This document shows positions 43,997 to 52,739 of a stretch of 64,000 bases of DNA, piece by piece (the first letter of the stretch is position 1; each line of letters opens with the position of its first letter). Position numbers and translations under genes: made by a program. Location: NCBI RefSeq assembly GCF_900109925.1, contig NZ_FOBW01000010.1, positions 69,710-133,709 of the forward strand, given 5' to 3'. Under the pieces are notes generated by a model that was given only the letters and a program-made list of their open reading frames with translations, searched no databases and had not been told where the DNA came from. The DNA is from Mesobacillus persicus. GTDB lineage: Bacteria; Bacillota; Bacilli; Bacillales; Cytobacillaceae.

Positions 43997-44230
43997 CTAT
44001 ACATTCTTAACGACCATAGAAAGACGACGGTTCCGCTCTTCCTTTTCTGCTTCGCTAGCTAAATCATATTTTTTGAGAAGGTGGAAAACTTCATTTAGGA
44101 TATCCTGAGTATGTTCGTCTGCAAAGAACCCTTGGAACAATGGTTTTAATTCTTCTGGTAAAAACGGTTTCTGTTCCTCGTATTTTTTCCTTACATCATC
44201 GTGGCTGTGATCTAGTTTGCATTCTCCCAT
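43997..44230 (-). CDS. Hypothetical protein, 77 residues
   Basis: A small soluble, acidic and mostly helical protein (MGECKLDHSHDDVRKKYEEQ at the start, EEERNRRLSMVVKNV-like basic end). There is no motif beyond a possible metal-binding C..DHSHDD cluster near the N-terminus. AAGGAGG precedes ATG 44230 and a good terminator follows, which supports a real gene. Confidence 0.7.
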   Translation of the reverse strand: MGECKLDHSHDDVRKKYEEQKPFLPEELKPLFQGFFADEHTQDILNEVFHLLKKYDLASEAEKEERNRRLSMVVKNV

Positions 44231-44377
44231 GGCATAGCGCCTCCTTAAGATATTCTTCCTTTAGAATACCAAACTTTTTAGGGATTACGCTTTAACATCT
44301 AATATTTTATAGAATTTTGTTCTTAATTATAATTGGTTTACACTATGGGTGAGCCTATAAAAAAAAGAGGAATTTTT

Positions 44378-45328
44378 ATGATACGCACATTAGCCATTAC
44401 TAGAAATAATGATGTTCACTATGATATACCTGTAAAAGAGCTTGTCAGCGGGGATTACGCTTGGTTTTGGATTGATTTTTATCAACCTTCGAAGGAAGAA
44501 GTTGTTCTCTTAAGAAATCCACTAAGGTTCCATCCATTAGCAATCGAAGACTGTCTACATACTTTACAAAGGCCTAAGCTGGATTATTATCAGGACCATA
44601 CATTTTTCGTCTTCCATTCACTTAACCAGAAAAGTTTAGAAAAAGAAGAAGTCGATTTATTTCTTTCGGAAAAATATATTGTCACGTTCCATCTACATCC
44701 ATCATCTGAAATCAATGAGGTATGGAAAAGACTAAAATATTCAACGGACCCTAGCATTTTAAGTCCATCGAACTGTTTGTATCATATCCTTGATAAGATA
44801 GTTGATAATTACTTTCCACTTGTCTACGAGATTGAGGACATATTAAATGATTTAGATGAAAATTCAAATCAGGAAACAATGGAATCCCTTCTAGAACGGT
44901 TATTTGATACTCGACACGACCTACTATCATTAAGGCATACGGTTAGCCCTATGCGTGATCTAGTCTATCGAATGCTTAATTCGCAAAGGATAGCTGAACT
45001 GTTTACGAATATCGAATACTTTTCAGATATTCATGACCACTTACTAAAATTGACTGAGATGGTCGAAGCGAACCGAGAACTAACAACAGATATCCGTGAC
45101 AGTTATCTTTCCCTGAATTCACACGAAACGAATCGAGTGATGAAGGTCCTCACAGTGATTACGACCATTTTTATGCCTTTAACGTTTATAGCTGGAATCT
45201 ATGGAATGAATTTTGAGAACATGCCAGAGCTAACATGGGAATACGGCTATTTTGTTACTCTATTAGTTATGCTTGTTATCGGCCTAGGCATGTTTCTATG
45301 GTTTAGAAAAAAAGGGTGGTTCAAATGA
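44378..45328 (+). CDS. CorA-family divalent cation transporter (YfjQ-like)
   Basis: A 316-residue transporter. It has a long cytoplasmic N-terminal domain, the stalk helix and two C-terminal transmembrane helices, the first followed by the essential GMN motif (FIAGIYGMNFENMPEL) and the last by a basic tail KKGWFK. It forms pentameric Mg2+/Co2+ channels in the membrane. ATG 44378 (MIRTLAITRN) follows AGAGGA; the longer upstream frame has no site. Confidence 0.92.
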   Translation: MIRTLAITRNNDVHYDIPVKELVSGDYAWFWIDFYQPSKEEVVLLRNPLRFHPLAIEDCLHTLQRPKLDYYQDHTFFVFHSLNQKSLEKEEVDLFLSEKYIVTFHLHPSSEINEVWKRLKYSTDPSILSPSNCLYHILDKIVDNYFPLVYEIEDILNDLDENSNQETMESLLERLFDTRHDLLSLRHTVSPMRDLVYRMLNSQRIAELFTNIEYFSDIHDHLLKLTEMVEANRELTTDIRDSYLSLNSHETNRVMKVLTVITTIFMPLTFIAGIYGMNFENMPELTWEYGYFVTLLVMLVIGLGMFLWFRKKGWFK

Positions 45329-45433
45329 ACCTCTCATCACTAAAGTAACGAGTGTTCTAGGGAACAACTATACATCAAATCAATCATTACTATACACAAC
45401 ATGCAATAGTGAATGGAGAATAAAAGAATGAAC

Positions 45434-45469
45434 AAAAAAACAAGCCATTCCACCTGACAGAATGGCTTG
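45434..45469 (-). terminator. Terminator of the CBO0543-type gene
   Basis: CAAGCCATT and AATGGCTTG form a 9-bp stem; reverse-strand T-run of seven follows. Confidence 0.8.
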
Positions 45470-45504
45470 CGATTGTGCGTATATAGATCTTTACATACAA
45501 ACTA

Positions 45505-46032
45505 CTATCTGAATACATCATTGGGCACTTCAAAAATATTCCATAAAAAAACAACAAATAACAGTGAGAGAATCCACGCAACCCAAGTTTTTAAGTAATG
45601 AATTCGCAGGATTGTAAACAGAACAAAATCAAACAGAATAGACCAATAGAAATTCCAACCATTATTATATTGAATCAGATTAAGTTTTAGATCTATCCAT
45701 TCATTTACAGCATATATCACAACCCATAACAACAAATACAAGAATTGTTTAATCTTTTTCCCTTCAGGAAATTTAGACAAAAATATAAAAACTGTTGCTG
45801 GGTATTTAATCAACATTACCGATAAAGAAACATGTGTGTTCGTTAACCCGATTTGCTCATCCATTCCTCTCGGGTTATATGTCCACATAGGATATAGGTC
45901 GGATAATAGATAAAGATACAGAAAATCTCCTAACATAAAAAAAAGAAGAGTCGGATAGTATTTTTGCCAATTTTTCAGATCCCCCCATATGAGCAGAGGA
46001 AGTAACCAAACTAAAGCGTATATTGCATTCAA
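45505..46032 (-). CDS. CBO0543-family membrane protein
   Basis: A 175-residue protein with five hydrophobic segments and the pattern FFMLGDFLYLYLLSD, TYNPRGMDEQIGLTNTHVSL and VVIYAVNEWIDLK typical of this family, whose function is unknown. It starts at TTG 46032 after GGGTG. It is divergent from pbpF. Confidence 0.75.
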   Translation of the reverse strand: MNAIYALVWLLPLLIWGDLKNWQKYYPTLLFFMLGDFLYLYLLSDLYPMWTYNPRGMDEQIGLTNTHVSLSVMLIKYPATVFIFLSKFPEGKKIKQFLYLLLWVVIYAVNEWIDLKLNLIQYNNGWNFYWSILFDFVLFTILRIHYLKTWVAWILSLLFVVFLWNIFEVPNDVFR

Positions 46033-46229
46033 AGTTCACACCCACTAAATTCCAGATATTAACATTATATCCACATAACGTCGTTTTATTTACATTTATT
46101 GGGACAAAAGCCATTTCGCTCTTTTCCAACTTCAAGAAAATCTATATAATGATGAAAACACTATCTGAAACCAAGATTAGCCGTTTTACGTATTAGTATA
46201 TATAGCACTTCATGAAGATAGGAGATCGA

Positions 46230-48365
46230 ATGGATAAAATCAAACAAAGAATCAAAGCAGTTCTAAAACGAATATGGGACGCACTCATTCTCTTTTGGCA
46301 AAGAAAACATATTACTCAAATTTTGTTATTAACTATATTGGTCATTGTCCTCCTATCCATCCTTTGGTTCGCCTTTATTGCCAGCCAAGCGAACGTCCAA
46401 AGCCTAAAGGACGGACTAGATCAGTCAACCATTATTTATGATAAGGATGGGGATAGTGCCGGGAGTGTTGCAAATAACCGCACCAATCGTGTAGTTTTCA
46501 CCCAACTTCCAGACCATATTACCAACGCTGTGATAGCAATTGAAGATGAACGATTCTATGAACATAACGGTTTTGATATTAAAGGAATTGCTAGGGCCTT
46601 TTTCGGTAATCTCTTTGCGGGGAGTATTACTGGTGGTGGCAGTACGCTCACCCAACAACTAACAAAAAACGCTCTACTGTCTCAAGAACAAACCTATAAA
46701 CGAAAAGTGGAAGAATTGTTCCTCGCTGTAGAGATTGAAAAAGCCTACGAAAAAGAAGAAATCCTTGAAATGTATTTGAATCAAAGTTACTTTGGAAGCG
46801 GTGCTTGGGGGATTGGTAATGCTTCAAGAAAGTATTTTAACAAGGATATCCAAAATGTGACCATTAGTGAAGCAGCCCTTCTTGCTGGGTTACTCAAGGC
46901 TCCTTCTAGCCTTGACCCCTATAAAAATTACGACGGTGCAGTGAATAGAAGAAATATCGTCCTTGATAAAATGCATGAACTTGGAATGATTACAGATACC
47001 GAACATGAACTAGCTAAAAAAGAGCAAATCACTTTGAAAGACGGCGGCGGTAGTCTGTACGAACGTAAATTCCCTTACTACATGGATGCTATTTTAGACG
47101 AAGCAATTAATGAATACGGACTAACCCAAGAAGAAATTTTAACGAGAGGCTATGTCATTCATACTCAGCTTGATCAAAATTTACAAACTAGCCTTGAAAA
47201 GGTCTATGCGAATGACTCTAATTTCCCGAGAAGTAGTGGTAAGCAGAAGGTCCAAAGTGGTGCTGTCCTCCTTGATCCCGGTACAGGCGGAATCCGTGCA
47301 CTTGTTGGAGGGCGTGGGGATTATGTGTTCCGTGGCTTTAACAGAGCAACTCATTTGAGGGCGCAGCCAGGTTCAACAATGAAGCCTCTAGCTGTCTATA
47401 CTCCTGCACTTGAAAATGGTTTTAAATATGACTCCATGTTAGTGGATGAACAAATGGCCTTTGCCAATTATAAACCAGAGAATTTCTCGAAAACATACCA
47501 GGGAGAAGTTCCAATGTATGAAGCAGTAGAAAAGTCAATCAACCTTCCTGCGGTATGGCTTTTAAATGAAATTGGCCTTAAAAAAGGGATAGATAGCATA
47601 AAGAAGTTTGGAATTCCCGTACAAGAAGAAGATCAAAACCTTGCGATTGCTCTTGGAGGGATGCATAAAGGGGTTTCCCCTCAGCAACTTGCTGAAGCTT
47701 ACTCTGCTTATCCAAATGAAGGCGAACGGATGGAAAGTCATATTATTACCAAGATTATTGGACCTACAGGGAATACCATTGCAGAATATAAGGGAAATTC
47801 CGTTCGAGTGACCTCCAAAAAAGCAGCCGAGGAAATGACATCCATGCTTCTTAATGTTGTTGAAACAGGAACAGGACAAGCGACTAAAATCGATGGTTTA
47901 AGTATCGCCGGGAAAACGGGCTCCACTCAGCTCCCTTTTAATGACATCAGGGGGACGAAGGATCAGTGGTTTGTTGGCTATACCCCTACTATTGTTGGTG
48001 CAGTCTGGATTGGTTATGATAAAACAGATCGTGAGCACTATTTACCAAACAGTAGCGCTCAAACCGTTGTTCCGATTTTTCGGAAGATAATGGAGCAAGC
48101 TTCTCCTCATATCGAAGAAGGCCAATTTAATGTCGAGTCAGTGAACTCGAGGCTTGAGGGTTCGGAACCAAACAAATTGGATGAAGAAGAGTTAAAAGAA
48201 CAGGCTAAGAAGCTTGAAGACGAATTGAAAAAGGCTGCAGAAAAAGTAGAAGAGAAAATCAAAGAAGAAGCACCAAAGTGGAAAGATGTTTGGGAGAAAG
48301 CCAAAGAGGATGCCGATTCACTCGGAGGATTGGTTAAAGATAAACTTAGGGAATGGGCTCCGTAA
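46230..48365 (+). CDS. pbpF: Class A penicillin-binding protein (PbpF/PBP2c type)
   Basis: Cytoplasmic basic start, one membrane anchor (about residues 30-52), a glycosyltransferase domain (EDERFYEHNGFDIKGIARA, GGSTLTQQLTKN, RKVEELFLAVEIE) and a transpeptidase domain with S382-TMK, SIN and KTGST. It polymerises and cross-links peptidoglycan; PbpF acts in spore germ-wall synthesis. The C-terminus is a charged Lys/Glu tail of about 70 residues. ATG 46230 follows TAGGAGA. The TAA stop coincides with the first bases of repeat copy 2. Confidence 0.92.
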   Translation: MDKIKQRIKAVLKRIWDALILFWQRKHITQILLLTILVIVLLSILWFAFIASQANVQSLKDGLDQSTIIYDKDGDSAGSVANNRTNRVVFTQLPDHITNAVIAIEDERFYEHNGFDIKGIARAFFGNLFAGSITGGGSTLTQQLTKNALLSQEQTYKRKVEELFLAVEIEKAYEKEEILEMYLNQSYFGSGAWGIGNASRKYFNKDIQNVTISEAALLAGLLKAPSSLDPYKNYDGAVNRRNIVLDKMHELGMITDTEHELAKKEQITLKDGGGSLYERKFPYYMDAILDEAINEYGLTQEEILTRGYVIHTQLDQNLQTSLEKVYANDSNFPRSSGKQKVQSGAVLLDPGTGGIRALVGGRGDYVFRGFNRATHLRAQPGSTMKPLAVYTPALENGFKYDSMLVDEQMAFANYKPENFSKTYQGEVPMYEAVEKSINLPAVWLLNEIGLKKGIDSIKKFGIPVQEEDQNLAIALGGMHKGVSPQQLAEAYSAYPNEGERMESHIITKIIGPTGNTIAEYKGNSVRVTSKKAAEEMTSMLLNVVETGTGQATKIDGLSIAGKTGSTQLPFNDIRGTKDQWFVGYTPTIVGAVWIGYDKTDREHYLPNSSAQTVVPIFRKIMEQASPHIEEGQFNVESVNSRLEGSEPNKLDEEELKEQAKKLEDELKKAAEKVEEKIKEEAPKWKDVWEKAKEDADSLGGLVKDKLREWAP

Positions 48366-48656
48366 GAACAAAAGCGCAAGCGACTTGATCAGGCCCGTGA
48401 GTCTAGACGAGCCGTCAAGAAGGTTGCCCTTTAACCTTCTTGACGGATTGTACGAAAAGCGGAGGCGACTGCACAGGGACAACAAGCATAAGACGCGCCC
48501 TTTCAGAAGGTGCTTTTTACCTTCTGAAAGGGCGTGGCTTATGCCTTCGTGTCCCTAGGAGCCGCAGCTAGACAGACTTATGACCCGAGGGCCTAGGCGC
48601 TGGAGCTGGATTCAGAGAACGAACACAATTTTATTCACACCTTTAACTTTTATAAA
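48363..48656. repeat. Dispersed structured repeat, copy 2 (about 294 bp)
   Basis: Same element as 43661-43955. Its two internal hairpins are perfect here: 14-base arms starting CCGTCAAGAAGGTT and ending AACCTTCTTGACGG, then 15-base arms GCCCTTTCAGAAGGT and ACCTTCTGAAAGGGC, extended by GCATAAG/CTTATGC. The distal arm is AGGCCC/GGGCCT, where copy 1 has AGCCCC/GGGGCT, so both sides changed together. It begins at the pbpF stop codon. With the terminator at 48667 it fills the gene-free 48366-48725. Confidence 0.85.
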
Positions 48657-48666
48657 CGATTATAAG

Positions 48667-48694
48667 AACGCTTGGGAATAAGCTCCCAAGCGTT
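48667..48694 (-). terminator. Terminator of the alpha/beta hydrolase gene
   Basis: AACGCTTGGGA and TCCCAAGCGTT are perfect 11-base arms around six bases; the following T-tract on the reverse strand is weak. Confidence 0.65.
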
Positions 48695-48725
48695 TACTTA
48701 TTTGTGCCCTGCTGACTGCCATTCA

Positions 48726-49676
48726 TTAGCTTGAGACAGTTGTTATATGTTTTTGAGTCCAATCTCTTAAAACAGAGTACAACTCTTGACTTAATGGCTT
48801 ATGAATACTTTTTTTATAAATTGACTTCACCTTCAACATTGATACCGGTTCATCCTGGTCACGTAAGAGATGGTTCATCCCCTCAATAACATGCGCTTCT
48901 GCTTCACCATTAACATTTTTAGCAAGAAGATAAACATGTTGCGGGTTTACCTGAACATCCTTACTCCCTGTTATCGCAAGAATCGGACACTTAATAGCTG
49001 CGAGATCTTCGGTAATTTCATACTGAAAGTGTTCTCGCAGCCATTTGGCATTTACTTTAGCTAGACCCTTTCTAATCACTGTTTCATTCGATTGCGCAAT
49101 TTCATCAAATAATTTTCGTTGCTTGGAAGCTGAGGTTTTATGTACCTTCAATCGTCTGAGCAACCATCCTTGAAATCCCTTCATGCTAGAGACTTCCTCT
49201 TCTAAGAGTTTTACCTGCAATTCTGAGGCATTACGAACATTGTCTGCCTGACCCGCAATAAATATAAGCCCTGCAGCATCAACTTCTTTATTTATTGCTG
49301 GTAATAATGTACATCCTTCGCTATGTCCTAGAAGAAAGACCTTATTAGGGTCAATTTCGGGGAGCTGCCATGCGGCTTTTACAGCTGCAATTCCATCGTC
49401 CACTAAGTCCTTCATACCGGTATGATAGAAGTCTCCCTCACTTGCTCCTGCGCCGCGTTTGTCATATGTAATACTAGCGACCCCTAAGGAAAAAAAGAAC
49501 TCCGCAAGATCCTTATAAGCATTCATTTTCATTCCTTTTACATTGCCATCTCGATCAACTGGTCCTGAGCCATGAATCAAGACAATAATGGGGAGCTTCC
49601 CTCCTTGATTATCTGGAACTCTGACTGTCCCTTTCAAGGTTACATCAGTGTCAAAATGAATCTCACGCGTTTCCAC
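48726..49676 (-). CDS. Alpha/beta hydrolase, acyl-peptidase/BAAT-like
   Basis: A 316-residue cytoplasmic hydrolase with oxyanion region IVLIHGSGPVDRDGN, nucleophile elbow LLGHSEGCTL (Ser near residue 120), a helical cap, DVQVNPQH with the acid residue and VIEGMNHLLR with the catalytic His. It starts at GTG 49676 after AAGGAGGG. Substrate unknown; esterase or thioesterase activity is the family expectation. Confidence 0.88.
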   Translation of the reverse strand: METREIHFDTDVTLKGTVRVPDNQGGKLPIIVLIHGSGPVDRDGNVKGMKMNAYKDLAEFFFSLGVASITYDKRGAGASEGDFYHTGMKDLVDDGIAAVKAAWQLPEIDPNKVFLLGHSEGCTLLPAINKEVDAAGLIFIAGQADNVRNASELQVKLLEEEVSSMKGFQGWLLRRLKVHKTSASKQRKLFDEIAQSNETVIRKGLAKVNAKWLREHFQYEITEDLAAIKCPILAITGSKDVQVNPQHVYLLAKNVNGEAEAHVIEGMNHLLRDQDEPVSMLKVKSIYKKSIHKPLSQELYSVLRDWTQKHITTVSS

Positions 49677-49936
49677 TTGATTCCCTCCTTTTGTTGTGTA
49701 GCAGCTTGGCTATGCACGTTCAATGTATTTTGTATACTTCAATTTTATCCCAATGCCTTTATTTATAATAGCAGCTAATAAGCCCTTAATTAGTTGGTCT
49801 TTTAAAATAATTTCAAAATGCTTCCAGTCCTGACACTAAATCTTCACGAACTTCACTTGTTAAGCAGCCTTTTATAAAGAAATTTTTATTATAATGGTGA
49901 TATTGCTATAAATTAATAAGATAGGAATGAGACTTC

Positions 49937-50584
49937 ATGGGAAAATTGCTTTATGTGACTGCCAATCCGAAGGGTTTAGATAAATCCAAGGGTTTACAAA
50001 TTGGAGAAACCTTTATTGAGGCATTTCAATCCGAGCGACCTGATGTTGAAATTACCAGGCTTGATTTGTTTCAGTTTGATATTCCAGCCATGGATGCTGA
50101 ATTGGTTTCCGCACGTGCGAAGGTTGGTGGATATAGAATTCCAATCGATCAACTTGAAGAAGGAGAAAGAACCAAATTAATAAAAATGCATTCATTAGCT
50201 GAGGATTTTAAGAGCTATGATTATTATGTATTTGTCTCCCCTGTCTGGAACCTTGGTTCCCCAGCGGTCTTAAAGGCCTTTTTAGACAACCTTTTTGTCC
50301 ATGGAAAGACATTCGCCTTCACCCCTGAAGGACCTAAAGGATATCTCACGGACAAGAAAGGCATCCACATTCAAACACGTGGAGGAGTTTATACCCACGG
50401 GCCTATGAAAGATTTAGAATCTGGGGACAGGTATTTACAGATTGCTCTCAAATTTCTCGGCATTACTATGATGGACACTGTAGTTGCTGAAGGTTTTGAC
50501 CATTTTCCAAATGATATACCAGAAATTGTTGCCAAAGCTAAAGAAAATGCGATTGTGGCTGCAAAGAAAATGGCTAGAAACTAA
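49937..50584 (+). CDS. FMN-dependent NADH-azoreductase (AzoR-like)
   Basis: A 215-residue flavodoxin-like reductase: LLYVTANPKGLDKSKGLQIGE is the FMN-phosphate loop and YYVFVSPVWNLGSPAVLKAFLDN with QTRGGVY contacts the flavin. Bacilli use such enzymes to reduce quinones and azo compounds by two electrons. ATG 49937 follows TAGGAATGAGA. It is a single gene, possibly complementing the ring-cleaving dioxygenase at 29220 in quinone handling. Confidence 0.9.
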   Translation: MGKLLYVTANPKGLDKSKGLQIGETFIEAFQSERPDVEITRLDLFQFDIPAMDAELVSARAKVGGYRIPIDQLEEGERTKLIKMHSLAEDFKSYDYYVFVSPVWNLGSPAVLKAFLDNLFVHGKTFAFTPEGPKGYLTDKKGIHIQTRGGVYTHGPMKDLESGDRYLQIALKFLGITMMDTVVAEGFDHFPNDIPEIVAKAKENAIVAAKKMARN

Positions 50585-50718
50585 AGATGGTTTAGCGTTA
50601 GTCCTAAAACTAAAGGAGTTATAAGGGCTGGATAAAAACCCGCATTTTCGCAGACACTATAAATGATATTCATCAAGAATATCTCCCGTTTCAACTATAC
50701 CATCCAAGAGGTGATTTG

Positions 50719-50874
50719 ATGAGTTACAGAGATTTCTTAGACCCACAATCACAGCGCTTCGTGAAAAACACGACGAGACCGAAACACTTAAGCGCTCAAA
50801 TTAATGGTGAAACGAAAAGAAGCCAGAGCAATACAATTGCGTTTAGTAATTCCAAAGCGCATAGGATGTTTTGA
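50719..50874 (+). CDS. Small basic protein, 51 residues
   Basis: ATG 50719 follows AAGAGGTGA at good spacing and reads MSYRDFLDPQSQRF, a Thr/Lys/Ser-rich middle and NSKAHRMF before TGA, then a strong terminator 20 bases on. No family is recognised and no membrane segment or Cys is present. The ribosome binding site and terminator make a real small gene likely. It converges with the response regulator gene. Confidence 0.6.
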   Translation: MSYRDFLDPQSQRFVKNTTRPKHLSAQINGETKRSQSNTIAFSNSKAHRMF

Positions 50875-50894
50875 TAACGGGATAAGTGAAAGTG

Positions 50895-50924
50895 AAAAAA
50901 GGCGCATTTATTTGCGCCTTTTTT
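50895..50924. terminator. Bidirectional terminator
   Basis: AAAAAAGGCGCA and TGCGCCTTTTTT form a 12-bp stem around 6 bases between the 51-residue gene and the response regulator gene ending at 50958. Confidence 0.9.
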
Positions 50925-50957
50925 CATTTGTCCAAAAACATTCAATTTGTTTTAAAA

Positions 50958-51578
50958 TTAGAAGACATTGTACCTTTTTGCAATTCCTACCCATTCGAAC
51001 CGTTTTTGGGTTTCAAGCTTCTCACCGATTTTTTGACGGTGATTTTCCACAGTCTTAACAGTTATATTAAGTTTATCGGCAATATCCTTTTGCGAATAGC
51101 CCATTACTGTTAGGACGAATACTTCTTTTTCTCGTTTAGAAATAGGAAGGTCTAATTGGTAGAAGCTATCAGAGGCAGATTCTTCTTCGAGAACTTGATT
51201 AGTAAACACTTTTTTATTAGCTAAAATTAAATCGAGTGATTCAATTAATTCTTCTTTTTTAAGTTGCTTTATTAAATATCCATCTGCCCCGCAATCATAT
51301 GCTTTCTTTTGGTAGCCAATATCATCAAACATTGAAAAGATAACAATTTTTGATTCGGGTAAAATTTTTTTGAGTTTTTCAATTGTAGAAAGTCCATCGA
51401 GCCCTCCTGGCATCGATACATCTAAGAGAATTAAGTCTGCAGCAAAATCCTCTGCTAGCTTAATTGCCTCATAACCATCGGAAGCAAATTTTTTCGAATC
51501 AATACAAAAGGATTGCTGTAAAAGCATGGCTAATCCATCCCGCACGATTTCATGATCATCTACTACCATTAAATTCAC
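50958..51578 (-). CDS. NarL/FixJ-family response regulator
   Basis: A 206-residue regulator: receiver domain with D7-D8, phosphoacceptor D53 in LILLDVSMPGG and Lys in GYLIKQLKKEE, then a LuxR-type helix-turn-helix (ISKREKEVFVLTVMGYSQKDIADKLNITVKTVENH). Its ATG overlaps the kinase stop, so the pair is co-translated. The likely role is to switch on the molybdoenzyme operon upstream. Confidence 0.92.
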   Translation of the reverse strand: MNLMVVDDHEIVRDGLAMLLQQSFCIDSKKFASDGYEAIKLAEDFAADLILLDVSMPGGLDGLSTIEKLKKILPESKIVIFSMFDDIGYQKKAYDCGADGYLIKQLKKEELIESLDLILANKKVFTNQVLEEESASDSFYQLDLPISKREKEVFVLTVMGYSQKDIADKLNITVKTVENHRQKIGEKLETQKRFEWVGIAKRYNVF

Positions 51579-52594
51579 TACTGAACTCCTCCATCTTTTA
51601 TAAGTGAGACAAACCCTTCAACTTTGGTTGGACCACCTAATTTGCTACTCCATCGTATATCCCCGTCAAGTATTCTACTTCTTTCTAAAATGTGCCTTAA
51701 ACCTAGGCCTTTATAGTTGTTCTCCATTTCAAAACCTGTTCCATTGTCATATATCGTAAAAAAGATATATTGTTGATGCAATTTTAAGTGAATCGAAATC
51801 ATGTCTGCCTTTCCGTGTCTAACGGCATTGACAACTGCTTCTTGAATGATTCTAAAGAGATGAAGTTCTTTCTCTCTGTCAAAAGAACCGTTATCTTCAA
51901 AATCTAGGTCAAGCTCAATAACAATTTGATATAAATTCATCCAGTTTCTTATTGCTTCACGTAATGATTCTTTAATACCAACATGAAATAGCATTTCTGA
52001 TCTTAGACTTTTCGTTAATTGTTTGATATCGTCAAGCGTTTCCCCCATAACGTTCACCATATTTGAAATATGACTTTGATAGATTGGATCTTGAACATTT
52101 TGTTTAATGACCTCAAGGCCAAGAAAGATACTGTAAACACCTTGCCCAATATGATCATGGAGCTCCCTAGCAATCCTTTTTCTTTCTGCTTCTTGGGCAA
52201 GCATCGTCTCTTGGACAAGGAGTTCATGAAATCTGGCACGTTCACTATGCTCATTTTCCACTGGCTGTCGTATACGAAGGACGAAGAATAGCTGATCGTT
52301 AATGAGAAGTTTCTTTAAAGACATCTCAAACTCTTCCATTCCTTCATATACCGCCATATGTGAGTTGAAGAATGGAATGGACTGTTCAGATGTCAGTATA
52401 CATCGGTTTTCGTCATCTTCTATTTCTCTTTGGCTACAATAAGAACAATAGGGAACACTCCCACCTAACATCCAACCGGTCATAGCCGACGCTTTGTAAT
52501 TCATATAATGAATGATTCTCGCTTCGTCCATTAAGATAATGCCCTCGGGAAGGTGTTCCACAATTTTCGAAAAAGATTCTTTGGGTATTTCCAT
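51578..52594 (-). CDS. Cytoplasmic sensor histidine kinase with Cys-containing PAS-like input domain
   Basis: A 338-residue kinase without transmembrane segments. Residues 1-115 form a PAS-like domain with C50-X2-C53-X11-C65. The HisKA_3 dimerisation domain carries H146 (RIARELHDHIGQG), followed by the ATPase region with IIQEAVVNAVRHGKAD and DNGTGF. The Cys spacing equals the first three Cys of the oxygen-sensing FeS kinase NreB (CX2CX11CX2C), but the fourth position is Thr here. Redox or oxygen sensing is inferred. Confidence 0.85.
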   Translation of the reverse strand: MEIPKESFSKIVEHLPEGIILMDEARIIHYMNYKASAMTGWMLGGSVPYCSYCSQREIEDDENRCILTSEQSIPFFNSHMAVYEGMEEFEMSLKKLLINDQLFFVLRIRQPVENEHSERARFHELLVQETMLAQEAERKRIARELHDHIGQGVYSIFLGLEVIKQNVQDPIYQSHISNMVNVMGETLDDIKQLTKSLRSEMLFHVGIKESLREAIRNWMNLYQIVIELDLDFEDNGSFDREKELHLFRIIQEAVVNAVRHGKADMISIHLKLHQQYIFFTIYDNGTGFEMENNYKGLGLRHILERSRILDGDIRWSSKLGGPTKVEGFVSLIKDGGVQ

Positions 52595-52653
52595 CCAACT
52601 TCCTCCACAACCTATTTACGATTAATTTAAATTGAATATAGTTTTATTTTACC

Positions 52654-52693
52654 TTTATATCGAGACTATAGATTGTGAAATTTTAAACATTAT
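52654..52693 (-). promoter_or_regulatory. Promoter box of the two-component genes, shared with the molybdoenzyme operon
   Basis: TGTGAAA-N5-AACATTAT at 52674-52693 (forward strand) is followed, toward the kinase gene, by a candidate -10 TATAAA (52654-52659, reverse strand) after 14 bases. The same box occurs at 57125-57144. The TTGTGAAAT part resembles the ResD-type box TTTGTGAAT and one half of a CRP/FNR-family site. Confidence 0.5.
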
Positions 52694-52702
52694 TTGAATA
52701 AT

Positions 52703-52728
52703 AGCCTGGACAAGGAATCGTCCAGGCT
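52703..52728 (-). terminator. Terminator of the molybdoenzyme operon
   Basis: AGCCTGGAC and GTCCAGGCT form a 9-bp stem around 8 bases, 12 bases past the NrfD-type stop. It separates the enzyme operon from the kinase gene. Confidence 0.75.
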
Positions 52729-52739
52729 ACTTCTAACGT

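Noticed and set aside
43661-48656. Composite transposon or CRISPR formed by the two long repeats
   Set aside because: There is no transposase, no regular short spacers and ordinary chromosomal genes lie between; the copies are dispersed repeats.
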